Origin: Variovorax sp. E3
GTDB lineage: Bacteria; Pseudomonadota; Gammaproteobacteria; Burkholderiales; Burkholderiaceae_C
DNA: 41,229 nt
Direction of reading: 5' to 3'
Assembly (NCBI RefSeq): GCF_016082275.1
Contig: NZ_MOWM01000057.1
Coordinates: 1 to 41,229, forward strand
Within the stretch, counting starts at the first letter, position 1; each line of letters starts with the position of its first letter. Of the stretch, positions 1 to 8,362 are shown piece by piece. Under the pieces are notes generated by a model. It had not been told where the DNA came from. It made no database searches and was given only the letters and a program-made list of their open reading frames with translations. The translations under genes were made by a program, and so were the position numbers.

Positions 1-2073
1 ACGCGGCTGTTGCGGGGCGCCGTCGGCGCGCAGTTCGCTGTTGCGGCCTTCACGACCTTCGCGGCCCTCGCGTCCTTCACGGCGTTCGCCGCCACGACCG
101 CCACGGCGTTCGCCGTCGCGACCGCCCGAACGGCCACCGCCTTCGCCGCGGCCTTCACCGCCACGGCCTTCACCGCGACCTTCGCCACTGCGGCCGCCAC
201 GGCGCTGTTCGCCGTCGCGCGAGCCGCCGCGTGCTTCACCGTCGCGGCCGGGACGGCCATCGCGACGGGGCTTCGGTGCTTCGACCGGGATCACGGCCGG
301 GGCAGGTGCCGGCGCGGGAGCGGGCGTGCCGCCGAAGAAGTTCTTGATCCAGGCCATGAAGCCCGTTTGGGCCGGAACCGGCGCGCTCACCACGGGCGGA
401 GCGACCGGCGCGGGCGTTGCGGCGACAGGCGCGCGCACGGCTTCGGGCTTGGGCGGCACCACGGGCGCGGGTGCATCGGGCAGCACACCCTTGATGACCG
501 GCGTCTGCTTGTTGGTGGGCTCTTGCGAACGGCGCGTGACCGAGGTCGGGTCTTCGATCTCGTCGGCCATCTTGTAGCTGGCTTCGATGTGGTCCAGACG
601 CGGGTCGTCGTGCTTCAGGCGCTCGAGCTTGTAGTTCGGCGTTTCGAGCGTCTTGTTGGGCACCATCAGCACGGTGACGCGCTGCTTGAGCTCGATCTTG
701 GCGATTTCGGGGCGCTTTTCGTTCAGCAGGAACGAAGCGACTTCCACGGGCACCTGCACATGCACGGCGGCCGTGTTGTCCTTCATGGACTCTTCCTGAA
801 TGATGCGCAGGATCTGCAGCGCGCTCGATTCGGTGTCGCGGATGTGGCCCGAGCCGCCGCAGCGGGGGCAGGGGATCGAGGAGCCTTCGGAGAGCGCGGG
901 CTTCAGGCGCTGGCGGCTCATTTCCATCAGGCCGAACTTGCTGATCGAGCCGAACTGCACGCGGGCGCGGTCCTGGCGCAGCGCGTCGCGCAGGCGGCTT
1001 TCGACTTCACGGCGGTTCTTCGACTCGTCCATGTCGATGAAGTCGATGACGATCAGGCCGCCCAGGTCGCGCAGGCGCATCTGGCGGGCCACTTCGTCGG
1101 CGGCTTCGAGGTTGGTGCGGGTGGCGGTTTCCTCGATGTCGCCGCCCTTGATGGCGCGGGCCGAGTTCACGTCGACCGAGACCAGTGCTTCGGTGTGGTC
1201 GATCACGATGGCGCCGCCCGAGGGCAGTTGCACGGTGCGGGCGTAGGCCGATTCGATCTGGTGCTCGATCTGGAAGCGGCTGAACAGCGCCGCGTCGTCG
1301 CGGTAGCGCTTCACGCGGGCGGCATGCTCGGGCATGACGTGCGCCATGAACTGCTGCGCCTGGTCGTAGATGTCGTCGGTGTCGATCAGGATGTCGCCGA
1401 TGTCGTGATTGAAATAGTCACGAATGGCGCGGATCACGAGCGACGATTCCTGGTAGATCAGGAAGGCGCCCTTGCCGCCCTTGGCCGCGCCGTCGATGGC
1501 GCTCCAGAGCTTGAGCAGGTAGTTCAGGTCCCACTGGAGTTCGGGCGCCGAGCGGCCGATGCCCGCGGTGCGCGCGATGATGCTCATGCCCTTGGGGTAC
1601 TCGAGCTGGTCCATCGCCTCCTTGAGTTCGGCGCGGTCGTCGCCCTCGATGCGGCGCGAAACGCCACCGCCACGGGGGTTGTTGGGCATCAGCACGACAT
1701 AGCGGCCGGCCAGCGAGATGAAGGTGGTGAGGGCGGCGCCCTTGTTGCCGCGTTCTTCCTTTTCGACCTGGACGGTGAGTTCCTGGCCTTCGCGGATCGC
1801 GTCCTGGATGCGGGCCTGGCTGGCCGACACGCCTTCGGCGAAATACTGCTTGGAGATTTCCTTGAACGGCAGGAAGCCGTGGCGGTCTTCGCCGTAGTCG
1901 ACGAAACAGGCTTCGAGCGACGGCTCGACGCGCGTCACGACGGCCTTGTAGATGTTGCCCTTGCGCTGTTCGCGCCCTTCGATTTCGATTTCGTAGTCGA
2001 GCAGTTTCTGCCCGTCGACGATGGCCAGGCGGCGTTCTTCGGCCTGCGTGGCATTGATCAGCATCCGCTTCAT
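1..2073 (-). CDS. rne: Ribonuclease E, 5' portion (3' end outside the window)
   Basis: Endoribonuclease of the RNase E/G family, which starts mRNA decay and processes rRNA and tRNA precursors, usually as the degradosome scaffold. The protein begins MKRMLINATQAEERRLAIVDG, the canonical RNase E start, with an AAGGA Shine-Dalgarno about 10 nt upstream. The S1 RNA-binding domain spans roughly residues 35-120. The catalytic core includes the SVDVNSAR and IVIDFIDMDESKN segments that carry the metal-binding aspartates. A CPRCGGSG zinc-link motif that joins protomers lies near residue 405. After about residue 530 the chain becomes Pro/Ala-rich. From about residue 612 to 675 it is a near-repetitive Arg/Gly/Glu tract (GERRGGRGGE, REGREGREGR), probably the RNA-binding scaffold. 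The frame is open to base 1, so 691 codons are present and the C-terminus is missing. It is divergent from rluC, as in many proteobacteria. Confidence 0.96.
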   Translation of the reverse strand, partial: MKRMLINATQAEERRLAIVDGQKLLDYEIEIEGREQRKGNIYKAVVTRVEPSLEACFVDYGEDRHGFLPFKEISKQYFAEGVSASQARIQDAIREGQELTVQVEKEERGNKGAALTTFISLAGRYVVLMPNNPRGGGVSRRIEGDDRAELKEAMDQLEYPKGMSIIARTAGIGRSAPELQWDLNYLLKLWSAIDGAAKGGKGAFLIYQESSLVIRAIRDYFNHDIGDILIDTDDIYDQAQQFMAHVMPEHAARVKRYRDDAALFSRFQIEHQIESAYARTVQLPSGGAIVIDHTEALVSVDVNSARAIKGGDIEETATRTNLEAADEVARQMRLRDLGGLIVIDFIDMDESKNRREVESRLRDALRQDRARVQFGSISKFGLMEMSRQRLKPALSEGSSIPCPRCGGSGHIRDTESSALQILRIIQEESMKDNTAAVHVQVPVEVASFLLNEKRPEIAKIELKQRVTVLMVPNKTLETPNYKLERLKHDDPRLDHIEASYKMADEIEDPTSVTRRSQEPTNKQTPVIKGVLPDAPAPVVPPKPEAVRAPVAATPAPVAPPVVSAPVPAQTGFMAWIKNFFGGTPAPAPAPAPAVIPVEAPKPRRDGRPGRDGEARGGSRDGEQRRGGRSGEGRGEGRGGEGRGEGGGRSGGRDGERRGGRGGERREGREGREGREGRNSELRADGAPQQPR

Positions 2074-2103
2074 GATGCGTTGTCCTTATATGTATCGTTC
2101 TGC

Positions 2104-2117
2104 GGCTCCTAGGAGCC
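2104..2117. repeat. Perfect 14-bp palindrome in the rne leader
   Basis: GGCTCCTAGGAGCC is its own reverse complement. As RNA it can form a 5-bp GGCTC/GAGCC stem closed by CTAG, about 30 nt ahead of the rne start codon and just upstream of the AAGGA ribosome-binding site. It could be a leader hairpin or an operator for a dimeric protein. The sequence alone does not decide. Confidence 0.5.
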
Positions 2118-2278
2118 AACGATGCACGGACGACGCCCGCGAAACCAGGGAATTGCCGCTTGGGCCCCGGATGCTGTCACTGCCGCGCCAGGCGCGAGCA
2201 GGCCTCTCGAGCGTCAGCTCAAGAAGACAGCCGGGGTGGGGGCGCGTGGATGGGCGCGAGCCAGATTCGGTGTTGAGT

Positions 2279-2297
2279 GGCTATCTTTTTGATAGCC
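2279..2297. repeat. Small perfect stem-loop, GGCTATC-N5-GATAGCC
   Basis: A 7-bp perfect inverted repeat with a TTTTT loop (AAAAA on the minus strand), about 206 nt upstream of the rne start codon. It resembles the stem-loop at 34616-34632 in form: a GCTA/TAGC stem with an A5 loop. Both may belong to a dispersed family of intergenic mini-palindromes. It is not followed by a T-run on the strand expected for a terminator. Confidence 0.5.
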
Positions 2298-2611
2298 GGT
2301 TGCGCAAGGGTGGCGCGCGCTGCGGGCGATCCAATGCCTGAGGCCACTGGCAGCAGCCAGCGCAGGCACATTTGAATCAGCAGCATCAACACAACAAGGG
2401 ACTCGCTTCGATCCGCCGGCAGCTTGATAGCTGCAGGCTGGGTATTCCGTATCGGTGTTTCGTGGGTGTCGGCTTGACTCGGGCGCTTGCTCTGCCACTT
2501 TGCGCAATTGCGCGGGGTTTGCAGCTGAGCGCCAAAGCGGCATCGACCTCACAGCGCCGTCCTGGGTATTTGATGGCAGTGGACTAAACTTCTGTCTAAT
2601 CAAGCACTTAC

Positions 2612-3723
2612 ATGACCGCGCTGGTGAAAAACATTATAGGTGCGAAGCAGAGCCCCGCGGCTGCTCCAAATCCCGCAGACCAAAAAGCCTCAGGTGAAAC
2701 CGGGGTGCCGCATGCGGCCATCCAATTCATCACGGTCGACGCCGAATCGGCCGGGCAGCGGCTCGACAATTTCCTGTTCCGCCATCTGAAAGGCGTGCCC
2801 AAGACGCACGTCTACCGGATCATCCGCTCGGGCGAGGTGCGCATCAATAAAGGGCGCGTGCAGGCCGAGACCCGCATCGAGGCGGGCGACGTGCTGCGGC
2901 TGCCGCCGATCCGGATTTCCGCGCGCGCGCAAGAGGGGGCCACGCCGCCCGCGCCGGCGCGCGAGTTTCCGGTGCTGCTGGAAGATGACGCGGTGCTGGC
3001 CATCGACAAGCCGGCCGGCGTGGCCGTGCACGGCGGCAGCGGCGTGAGCTTCGGCGTGATCGAGCAGCTGCGCACGGCGCGCCCGGGCGCAAGTTCCTGG
3101 AACTGGTGCACCGGCTGGACCGCGAGACCTCCGGCATCCTGCTGGTGGCCAAGAAGCGCAGCGCGCTGGTGGCGCTGCAAGACCAGTTCCGCGAACGCGA
3201 GACCGGCAAGACCTATCTGGCGCTGGTCGACGGCGCCTGGCCCGCCAACAAGAAGGTGCTCGACGCGCCCTTGGCCAAATACCTCTTGCCCGACGGTTCG
3301 GGCGCCAGTGCCGGCGAGCGCCGCGTGCGCGTGGTCGCCAAGGACCACCCGGACGCCATGCGCGCCGTGACGCTGGTGCGCGTGCTGGCGCGGCTCACGC
3401 TGGCGGGCGACGCCACACCGCTGTCATTGCTGGCCGTGACCATCAAGACCGGACGCACCCACCAGATCCGCGTGCACCTGGCGTCGGCCGGCCATCCGAT
3501 TGCCGGCGACGACAAGTACGGCGTTTCCGAACGCCAGCGCGCGCTGCAGAAACTCGGCCTCAAGCGCATGTTCCTGCACGCCTGGCGGCTGCAATTCAAC
3601 CATCCGGCCAGCGGTGAACGCGTGGCGTTGCAGGCCGGCCTGCCGCCCGAGCTGCACATGCTGATGCCGCCCGCCGCCCGCGAGGCGATGGCCCAACACC
3701 CCACTCCCACGGCCCATGACTGA
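2612..3723 (+). CDS. rluC: 23S rRNA pseudouridine synthase RluC (RluA family), frame broken once
   Basis: RluA-family pseudouridine synthase; RluC modifies U955, U2504 and U2580 of 23S rRNA. An S4 RNA-binding domain occupies about residues 48-98 (AGQRLDNFLFRHLKGVPKTH). The catalytic HRLDRETSGILL motif follows, with the nucleophile near residue 170, and then the conserved KTGRTHQIRVHLA core. The first part reads in one frame to about 3090 and the rest in another. Restoring one base in GGCGCAAG (as GGCGCCAAG) rejoins RPGAKFLELVHRLDRE, giving about 370 aa. I treat this as a sequence error. The gene overlaps the following HAD gene by 8 nt (ATG at 3716, stop at 3721-3723). Its position opposite rne supports RluC over other RluA paralogues. 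Confidence 0.9.
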
Positions 3724-4386
3724 CGTTTCCAGACCCCTTCGCTTCGACCTGATCGCCTTCGACTGGGACGGCACCCTCTACGACTCCACGCGCCTGATCG
3801 TGCGCTGCATCCAGGCGGCGGTGATCGACGTCGGCGGCGCCAAGCCCAGTGAAAACGACGCCGCCTGGGTCATCGGCCTGGGACTGGCCGAGGCGCTGGC
3901 CCGCGCCGCGCCCGACGTGCCGAAGGAAAAATACCCCGAGCTGGCGCGCGCTACCGCTACCACTACCTGCAGCACCAGGACGACCTCGTGCTGTTCGACG
4001 GCGCGCTGCAGATGATCGACGCGCTGCGCGCGCGCGGCCACAAGCTGGCCGTGGCCACCGGCAAGTCGCGCCGCGGCCTGAACGAGGCGCTGAAGTCGGT
4101 GGCCCTGCGCGACCGCTTCGACGCTTCGCGCACCGCCGACGAGACTTTCGGCAAGCCGCACCCGCGCATGCTGCTGGAGCTGATGGAAGAGCTTGACGTG
4201 ACGCCCGAGCGCACGCTGATGATCGGCGACACCACGCACGACCTGCAGCTGGCGCAGAACGCCGGCTGTGCCAGCGTGGGCGTGAGCTACGGCGCGCACG
4301 AGCCCGCCAGCTTCGACGAATTCAAGCCGCTGCACGTCGCGCACTCGGTGGCCGACCTGCAAGCGTGGCTCCTGGACAACGCCTGA
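3716..4386 (+). CDS. HAD-IA hydrolase, phosphoglycolate-phosphatase-like, frame broken once
   Basis: Haloacid-dehalogenase superfamily phosphatase of about 223 aa after repair. Motif I is FDWDGTLYDS with the nucleophilic aspartate, motif II is the ATGKSRRG threonine region, motif III is the lysine in FGKPHP, and motif IV is GDTTHDLQLAQNAG. The cap region is small and helical, as in Gph/PGP-like enzymes. The substrate cannot be read from sequence; phosphoglycolate-like small phosphates are likely. The frame changes near 3950: restoring one base in GCGCGCTAC rejoins ELARRYRYHYLQHQDDLVLFD. The ATG overlaps the end of rluC, so translational coupling is likely. It lies 10 nt ahead of the Rieske gene. 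Confidence 0.85.
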
Positions 4387-4396
4387 GAATCTCGTC

Positions 4397-4765
4397 ATGA
4401 GCGAAGAACGCATCCCGCTGTGCAATGCATCCGACCTGGTCGAAGGCGGCCTGGCCGTGCCTTTCGACGTGGTCCATGGCGGGGAAACGTGCCGCGCCTT
4501 CGCGGTGCGCTTCGAGGGGCTGCCCCATGCGTTTCTCAACCGGTGCAGCCATGTGGCGATGGAAATGGACTTCCAGCCCGACCGCTTCTTCGACGACACC
4601 GGCCAGTGGCTGCTGTGCGCCACGCATGGCGCGGTCTACAAGCCCGACACCGGCGAATGCGCCGGCGGCCCGTGCCGCGGCGGCCTTGTGAAGATCGCAC
4701 TCAGCGAGCATGACGGCGTGGTGCACTGGCATACTGACTGGAACCTTCACCCCCTGACTTTCTGA
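4397..4765 (+). CDS. Small Rieske [2Fe-2S] protein
   Basis: Single-domain Rieske protein of 122 aa. The two cluster-binding boxes are CSH (Cys50, His52) and CATH (Cys74, His77), ending in the usual GAVY/GPC loop (CATHGAVYKPDTGEC, GGPCRGG). There is no signal peptide, membrane segment or catalytic oxygenase domain, so it is probably a soluble cytoplasmic electron-transfer protein or ferredoxin-like partner. The partner is unknown. The start ATG follows the HAD stop by 10 nt, and the stop is one base before the sppA start, giving a tight rluC-HAD-Rieske-sppA transcription unit. This grouping recurs in Burkholderiales, as I recall. Confidence 0.85.
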   Translation: MSEERIPLCNASDLVEGGLAVPFDVVHGGETCRAFAVRFEGLPHAFLNRCSHVAMEMDFQPDRFFDDTGQWLLCATHGAVYKPDTGECAGGPCRGGLVKIALSEHDGVVHWHTDWNLHPLTF

Positions 4766-4766
4766 C

Positions 4767-5783
4767 ATGACCGACCCGAACCGAACTGAACCCGCAGGGT
4801 TCGAGCCATTTGAGGCGGCCACCCCCAGCAACATGGCCAAAGACCCCACGCAACGTCCCGGATGGGAGCGCGCGACGCTCGAAAAACTCGCCTTCGCGTC
4901 GCTCAATGAACAGAAGGCCACGCGCCGCTGGAAGACCTTCGTGCGGCTGTCCTGGCTGGCCTTCTTCATCTTCCTGGCCTGGCTGGCGCTGTCGCGCAGC
5001 GCGCCCAGCACGGCCAAGACCACGGCCCACACGGCCGTCGTCGAGATCAAGGGCGAAATCGCCGCCGGGGGCGATGCGAGCGCGGAGTTCGTGGTCGCCG
5101 CCATGAAGACCGCCTTCGAGGACGAAGGCGCCAAGGGCGTGATCCTGCTGATCAACTCGCCCGGCGGCAGCCCGGTGCAGGCCGGCATCATCAACGACGA
5201 GATCAAGCGCCTGAAGGCCAAGTACAAGAAGCCGATCTACGCCGTGGTCGAGGAGACCTGCGCGTCGGCCGCCTATTACATTGCCGCCGCCACCGACAAG
5301 ATCTACGTCGACAAGGCCAGCATCGTGGGCAGTATCGGCGTGCTGATGGACGGCTTCGGCTTCACCGGCGTGATGGAAAAGGTCGGCGTGGAGCGCCGCC
5401 TGCTGACGGCCGGCGAGAACAAGGGCTTCCTCGACCCGTTCAGCCCCATGAGCGACGCGCAGCGCGCCCATGCGCAGACCATGCTCAACCAGATCCACAC
5501 GCAGTTCATCAACGTGGTCAAGACCGGCCGCGGCGATCGCCTGAAGCTGGACACCCCGGGCCTGTTCAGCGGCCTGTTCTGGAGCGGCGAGCAAGCCGTC
5601 GACTACGGCCTGGCCGACCAGCTGGGCAACGTCGACTACGTGGCGCGCGAAGTCATCAAGGCCGACGAGGTGATCGACTACACGCGGCGCGACAACGTGG
5701 CCGAGAAGCTGGCCAAGAAGTTCGGCGCCGCAATGGCCGAAACCACGGTGCGCCTGATGCACACCGCGCCGGCCTTGCGCTGA
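4767..5783 (+). CDS. sppA: S49-family signal peptide peptidase (SppA-like)
   Basis: Membrane-bound serine peptidase that degrades cleaved signal peptides and perhaps other membrane peptides. The protein has 338 aa, the short single-domain form, not the tandem 67-kDa E. coli form. A hydrophilic N-terminal stretch of about 55 residues precedes one transmembrane helix (about residues 59-78, LSWLAFFIFLAWLAL). The ClpP-like S49 fold follows, with the INSPGGSP strand-loop and the nucleophilic Ser167 in ETCASAAYY. The SIVGSIGV segment is also typical. The start ATG lies one base after the Rieske stop. The gene ends 4 nt before the convergent MFS gene, with no terminator hairpin visible between them. 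Confidence 0.9.
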   Translation: MTDPNRTEPAGFEPFEAATPSNMAKDPTQRPGWERATLEKLAFASLNEQKATRRWKTFVRLSWLAFFIFLAWLALSRSAPSTAKTTAHTAVVEIKGEIAAGGDASAEFVVAAMKTAFEDEGAKGVILLINSPGGSPVQAGIINDEIKRLKAKYKKPIYAVVEETCASAAYYIAAATDKIYVDKASIVGSIGVLMDGFGFTGVMEKVGVERRLLTAGENKGFLDPFSPMSDAQRAHAQTMLNQIHTQFINVVKTGRGDRLKLDTPGLFSGLFWSGEQAVDYGLADQLGNVDYVAREVIKADEVIDYTRRDNVAEKLAKKFGAAMAETTVRLMHTAPALR

Positions 5784-5787
5784 GTTC

Positions 5788-6937
5788 CTATTTGCTTTCG
5801 CCGCTGGCGGTGTAGCGCGCGGACGCTGCCAGGGCCACGGCGAAGGCCACGACCACATAGAGCGCGGCGGTCAGCGAGGTCGCCCGCGCCAGCAGCCCGA
5901 TCACCGCCGGGCCTGCCATGAACCCCAGATAGGCCACGGCCGAGACCGACGCAATGCCGCGCGCGGGCTCGACGCCCGGCACCCTGGCCGAGGCCGAGAA
6001 CAAGATCGGCACGACGTTCGCGAAGCCGATGCCCACGCCCGCGAAGCCCACCAGCGCCAACCACGGCAGATCGGTGACCAGCACCAGCGTCATGGCGGCC
6101 GCCGCGAGCAGGCCGCTGCCGAGCAGCAGGGTGGCCGGCGCGAAGCGGGCGCGCATGGCATCGCCACCGAAGCGTGCCGCCGCCATCGCCGCGGAGAAGC
6201 TCGCATAGGCCAGCGCGGCCTGCTGTTGCGGGCTGCCGATTTCCTGCTGCATATAGAGCACGCTCCAGTCGTAGATCGCGCCTTCGGCGATCAGGCCCAG
6301 CGCGGCCAGCACGCCCAGCACCGCGAGCGTGCCGCGCGGCAGCAGAAAGCCGTGGTCGGCTTCCGTCGCGCCACTGGTCGCGGGGCGCGGCAGCATGCGC
6401 GTCGAGGCCAGGGCAACGGACAGCACCATCGCCGCGGCGACCAGCAGCAGGTGCGCCTGCGCGCCGAGTCCGGCGGCCAGCGCGGCGCTGCCGCTCGCGG
6501 CGCCTGCCATGCCGCCGAGGCTGAACATGCCGTGCATGCCGCTCATCAGCGGCTTGTCGCCGTGCAGCTCGAGTTGCGCCGCCTCGGTGTTGATCGAGAC
6601 GTCGAACACGCTGGTCACGAGGCCGAAGGCGGCCAGCAGGACCAGCAGGGCCGCGTAGCCCGGCATGGCGATCAGGCCCGCCAGCAGCAGCGCGTAGACG
6701 CAGCCGCAGATGCCGGCCACGCGGCGCGGGCCATGGCGCCCGATCCAGCGGCCCGCGCTGGTCAGGCCGATCATCGCGCGCGCCGGCGGCGAGCATGGCC
6801 AGCCCGAGCTGGGCCTCGTCGATGCCGTAGTGCGCTTTGACCGTGGGCACATGCACGCCCCAGGTCGCGAAGATGAAGCCGGCGGAAAAGAACTGCGCGC
6901 GCGATGCCCAGCGCGTGGCTGCGGTAACGGCCAGCAT
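5788..6937 (-). CDS. Major facilitator superfamily transporter (YbjJ-like), frame broken once
   Basis: Inner-membrane transporter of about 380 aa with many hydrophobic helices, for example GICGCVYALLLAGLIAMPG and ALLVLLAAFGLVTSVFDV. It carries an MFS loop signature (SAGRWIGRHGPRR) after the second helix. It resembles YbjJ-type MFS proteins; the substrate is unknown. The first about 50 residues (MLAVTAATRWASRAQFFSAG) read in one frame and the rest in another. The break is near 6775-6790 inside a CGCGCG run, where restoring two bases (or removing one) rejoins LAMLAAGA with AMIGLTSAGR. The start ATG lies one base after the stop of the upstream methylase gene, so it is the last gene of a yceF-methylase-MFS operon. 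Confidence 0.8.
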
Positions 6938-6938
6938 G

Positions 6939-7703
6939 TCAGCGGCCGATCGCGAACACGGCGGGCAGGCGTTCGTCTGTCGTGGCTTGCGCCTTGGCGC
7001 GCCAGGATTTCACCGTTTCGCTGCGCACATGGGCGGTGGCCAGCGTGAGGCCGCGCGCCACGGCCAGGCGGGTGTTGTGCTGCAGGGTCTGGATCAGCGC
7101 CTGCAGCAGCGCCGCGTTGCGATAGGGCGTTTCGATGAAGAGCTGCGTCTGGCCTGTCTTGAGCGCCAGCGCCTCGAGTTCGCGGATGCGGGTCTGGCGC
7201 TCGACGGCGTCCTGCGGCAGGTAGCCGACGAAAGCGAAGTTCTGGCCGTTGAGCCCGCTCGCGGCCAGCGCCAGCAGCAGCGAGACCGGACCGGTCAGCG
7301 GAACCACGGCAATGCCCAGGTCGTGCGCGGCGCGCGCCACCGAGGAGCCGGGGTCGGCCACGGCCGGCATGCCGGCCTCGCTCAGCAGGCCGATGTCGTG
7401 GCCTTCGAGCGCGGCGGCCAGCAGCGGGCGGGCGTCGAACTGCCCGGCGTGATCGCCTTTCTTGTGCACTTCGCGCGGCAGTTCCTGGATGGCCTGCGCC
7501 TGCAGCGGCGCGGCCAGCGGCGCCACGGCGTCGATGCGCTTCAAGTAAGCACGCGCGGACTTGGCGTTTTCGCAGATCCAGTGCGTGATGCCGGCGGCCG
7601 CCTGCAGCGTGCCCAGCGGCAGGGCGTCCTGCAGCGGAGCCTGGACGTCGCAGCCGAAATCGAGCGGCGCGGGGACGAGGTAGAGCTTGCCTTTTTCAGT
7701 CAC
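6939..7703 (-). CDS. SAM-dependent methyltransferase of the tetrapyrrole methylase/RsmI family
   Basis: 254-aa protein of the tetrapyrrole-methylase fold. It contains the family signature LLSEAGMPAVADPGSS followed by VVPLTGPVSLLLALAASGL and a GYLP motif, matching the RsmI (16S rRNA 2'-O-methyltransferase) pattern SDAGTPxxxDPG. It is shorter than E. coli RsmI and lacks its usual N-terminus, so it is probably a paralogue; the substrate is uncertain (rRNA is plausible). The start is GTG, overlapping the yceF stop in a GTGA junction, so translation is probably coupled. The next gene starts one base after its stop. Confidence 0.82.
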   Translation of the reverse strand: MTEKGKLYLVPAPLDFGCDVQAPLQDALPLGTLQAAAGITHWICENAKSARAYLKRIDAVAPLAAPLQAQAIQELPREVHKKGDHAGQFDARPLLAAALEGHDIGLLSEAGMPAVADPGSSVARAAHDLGIAVVPLTGPVSLLLALAASGLNGQNFAFVGYLPQDAVERQTRIRELEALALKTGQTQLFIETPYRNAALLQALIQTLQHNTRLAVARGLTLATAHVRSETVKSWRAKAQATTDERLPAVFAIGR

Positions 7704-8281
7704 AGCAGTTCGACCCCCGCGGCGCGCAGCATCTGGCAGGTGCGGATCAGCGGCAGGCCGACCAGCGCGGTCGGGTCGTCGCTGTCGATGGCGCTCAGCA
7801 GCGCGATGCCGAGGCCTTCGCTCTTGGCGCTGCCGGCGCAGTCGTAGGGCTGCTCCGCCAATAGATATTGTTCGATGGCGGCGTCGCTGAGGTCGCGGAA
7901 CACCACGCGCACGGGCGCGATGTCGCGCTGCACGAAGCCGCTGGCGTGGCAGACGACGGCCACGGCGGTCTGGAAGATCAGTGTCTGGCCGCGCATGCGG
8001 CGCAGTTGGGCGGTGGCGCGGTCATGGTCGCCGGGCTTGCCCAGCGCTTCACCGGCGAGGTCGGCCACCTGGTCGGAGCCGATGACCACCGCTTCGGGAA
8101 AGCGGGCGGCCACGGCGTTGGCCTTTTCCAGCGCCAGGCGAATGGCCAGGGCCTGCGGTGTTTCGCCGGGCAGGGGTGTTTCGTCGACTTCGGGCGACTG
8201 CACGTCGAAGGGCAGTCGCAGGCGGGTGAGCAGTTCGCGGCGATAGCGCGAGGTGGAGGCGAGGATCACGGGGCGTTGCAT
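7700..8281 (-). CDS. yceF: Maf/YceF nucleotide pyrophosphatase
   Basis: Maf-family nucleoside triphosphate pyrophosphatase of 193 aa. The YceF subgroup prefers 7-methyl-GTP and is thought to clear modified nucleotides. The family start is clear: QRPVILASTSRYRRELL, with the substrate-binding SxSxxR loop, followed by VDETPLPGETP, the IGSDQVA catalytic loop and YDCAGSAKSEG. An upstream in-frame extension exists, but the conserved N-terminus fixes the start at 8281. It is divergent from yceD-rpmF-plsX, the same arrangement as yceF/yceD in E. coli, which supports the YceF assignment over the paralogue YhdE. Confidence 0.93.
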   Translation of the reverse strand: MQRPVILASTSRYRRELLTRLRLPFDVQSPEVDETPLPGETPQALAIRLALEKANAVAARFPEAVVIGSDQVADLAGEALGKPGDHDRATAQLRRMRGQTLIFQTAVAVVCHASGFVQRDIAPVRVVFRDLSDAAIEQYLLAEQPYDCAGSAKSEGLGIALLSAIDSDDPTALVGLPLIRTCQMLRAAGVELL

Positions 8282-8325
8282 GGGACGATTGTGCGTGAGT
8301 CGTCCGGAATCCTCAGGCACGCACC

Positions 8326-8355
8326 ATGACGGTGAGGCGCTCGGCGCGCTAGACT
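8326..8355 (+). promoter_or_regulatory. Candidate yceD promoter (-35 ATGACG, -10 TAGACT)
   Basis: ATGACG at 8326-8331 and TAGACT at 8350-8355 are separated by 18 bp, each matching 4 of 6 sigma-70 consensus bases. Transcription would begin within a few bases of the yceD ATG at 8363, giving a nearly leaderless mRNA. It lies in the 81-bp gap between divergent yceF and yceD. It is a visual match only. Confidence 0.35.
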
Positions 8356-8362
8356 GGCGTGA

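Larger units (their letters stand above)
2074..2611. other. 538-bp divergent intergenic region: rne leader and rluC upstream region
   Basis: No convincing gene lies here; the short open frames on both strands have no family resemblance. Two symmetrical elements are visible. A perfect 14-bp palindrome at 2104-2117 (GGCTCCTAGGAGCC) sits about 30 nt upstream of the rne start, next to its Shine-Dalgarno. A 7-bp perfect stem with a five-base A/T loop lies at 2279-2297. In Escherichia coli the long rne 5' leader mediates feedback control by RNase E. That this region does the same is inference from position and length. I could not assign a good sigma-70 promoter to either gene. Confidence 0.6.

Noticed and set aside
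10..2112. A 700-codon open frame on the plus strand opposite rne
   Set aside because: It mirrors a very GC-rich gene, has low-complexity composition (AATTFAAL-type runs, His/Arg/Asp-rich) and no family features. The minus strand encodes clear RNase E.
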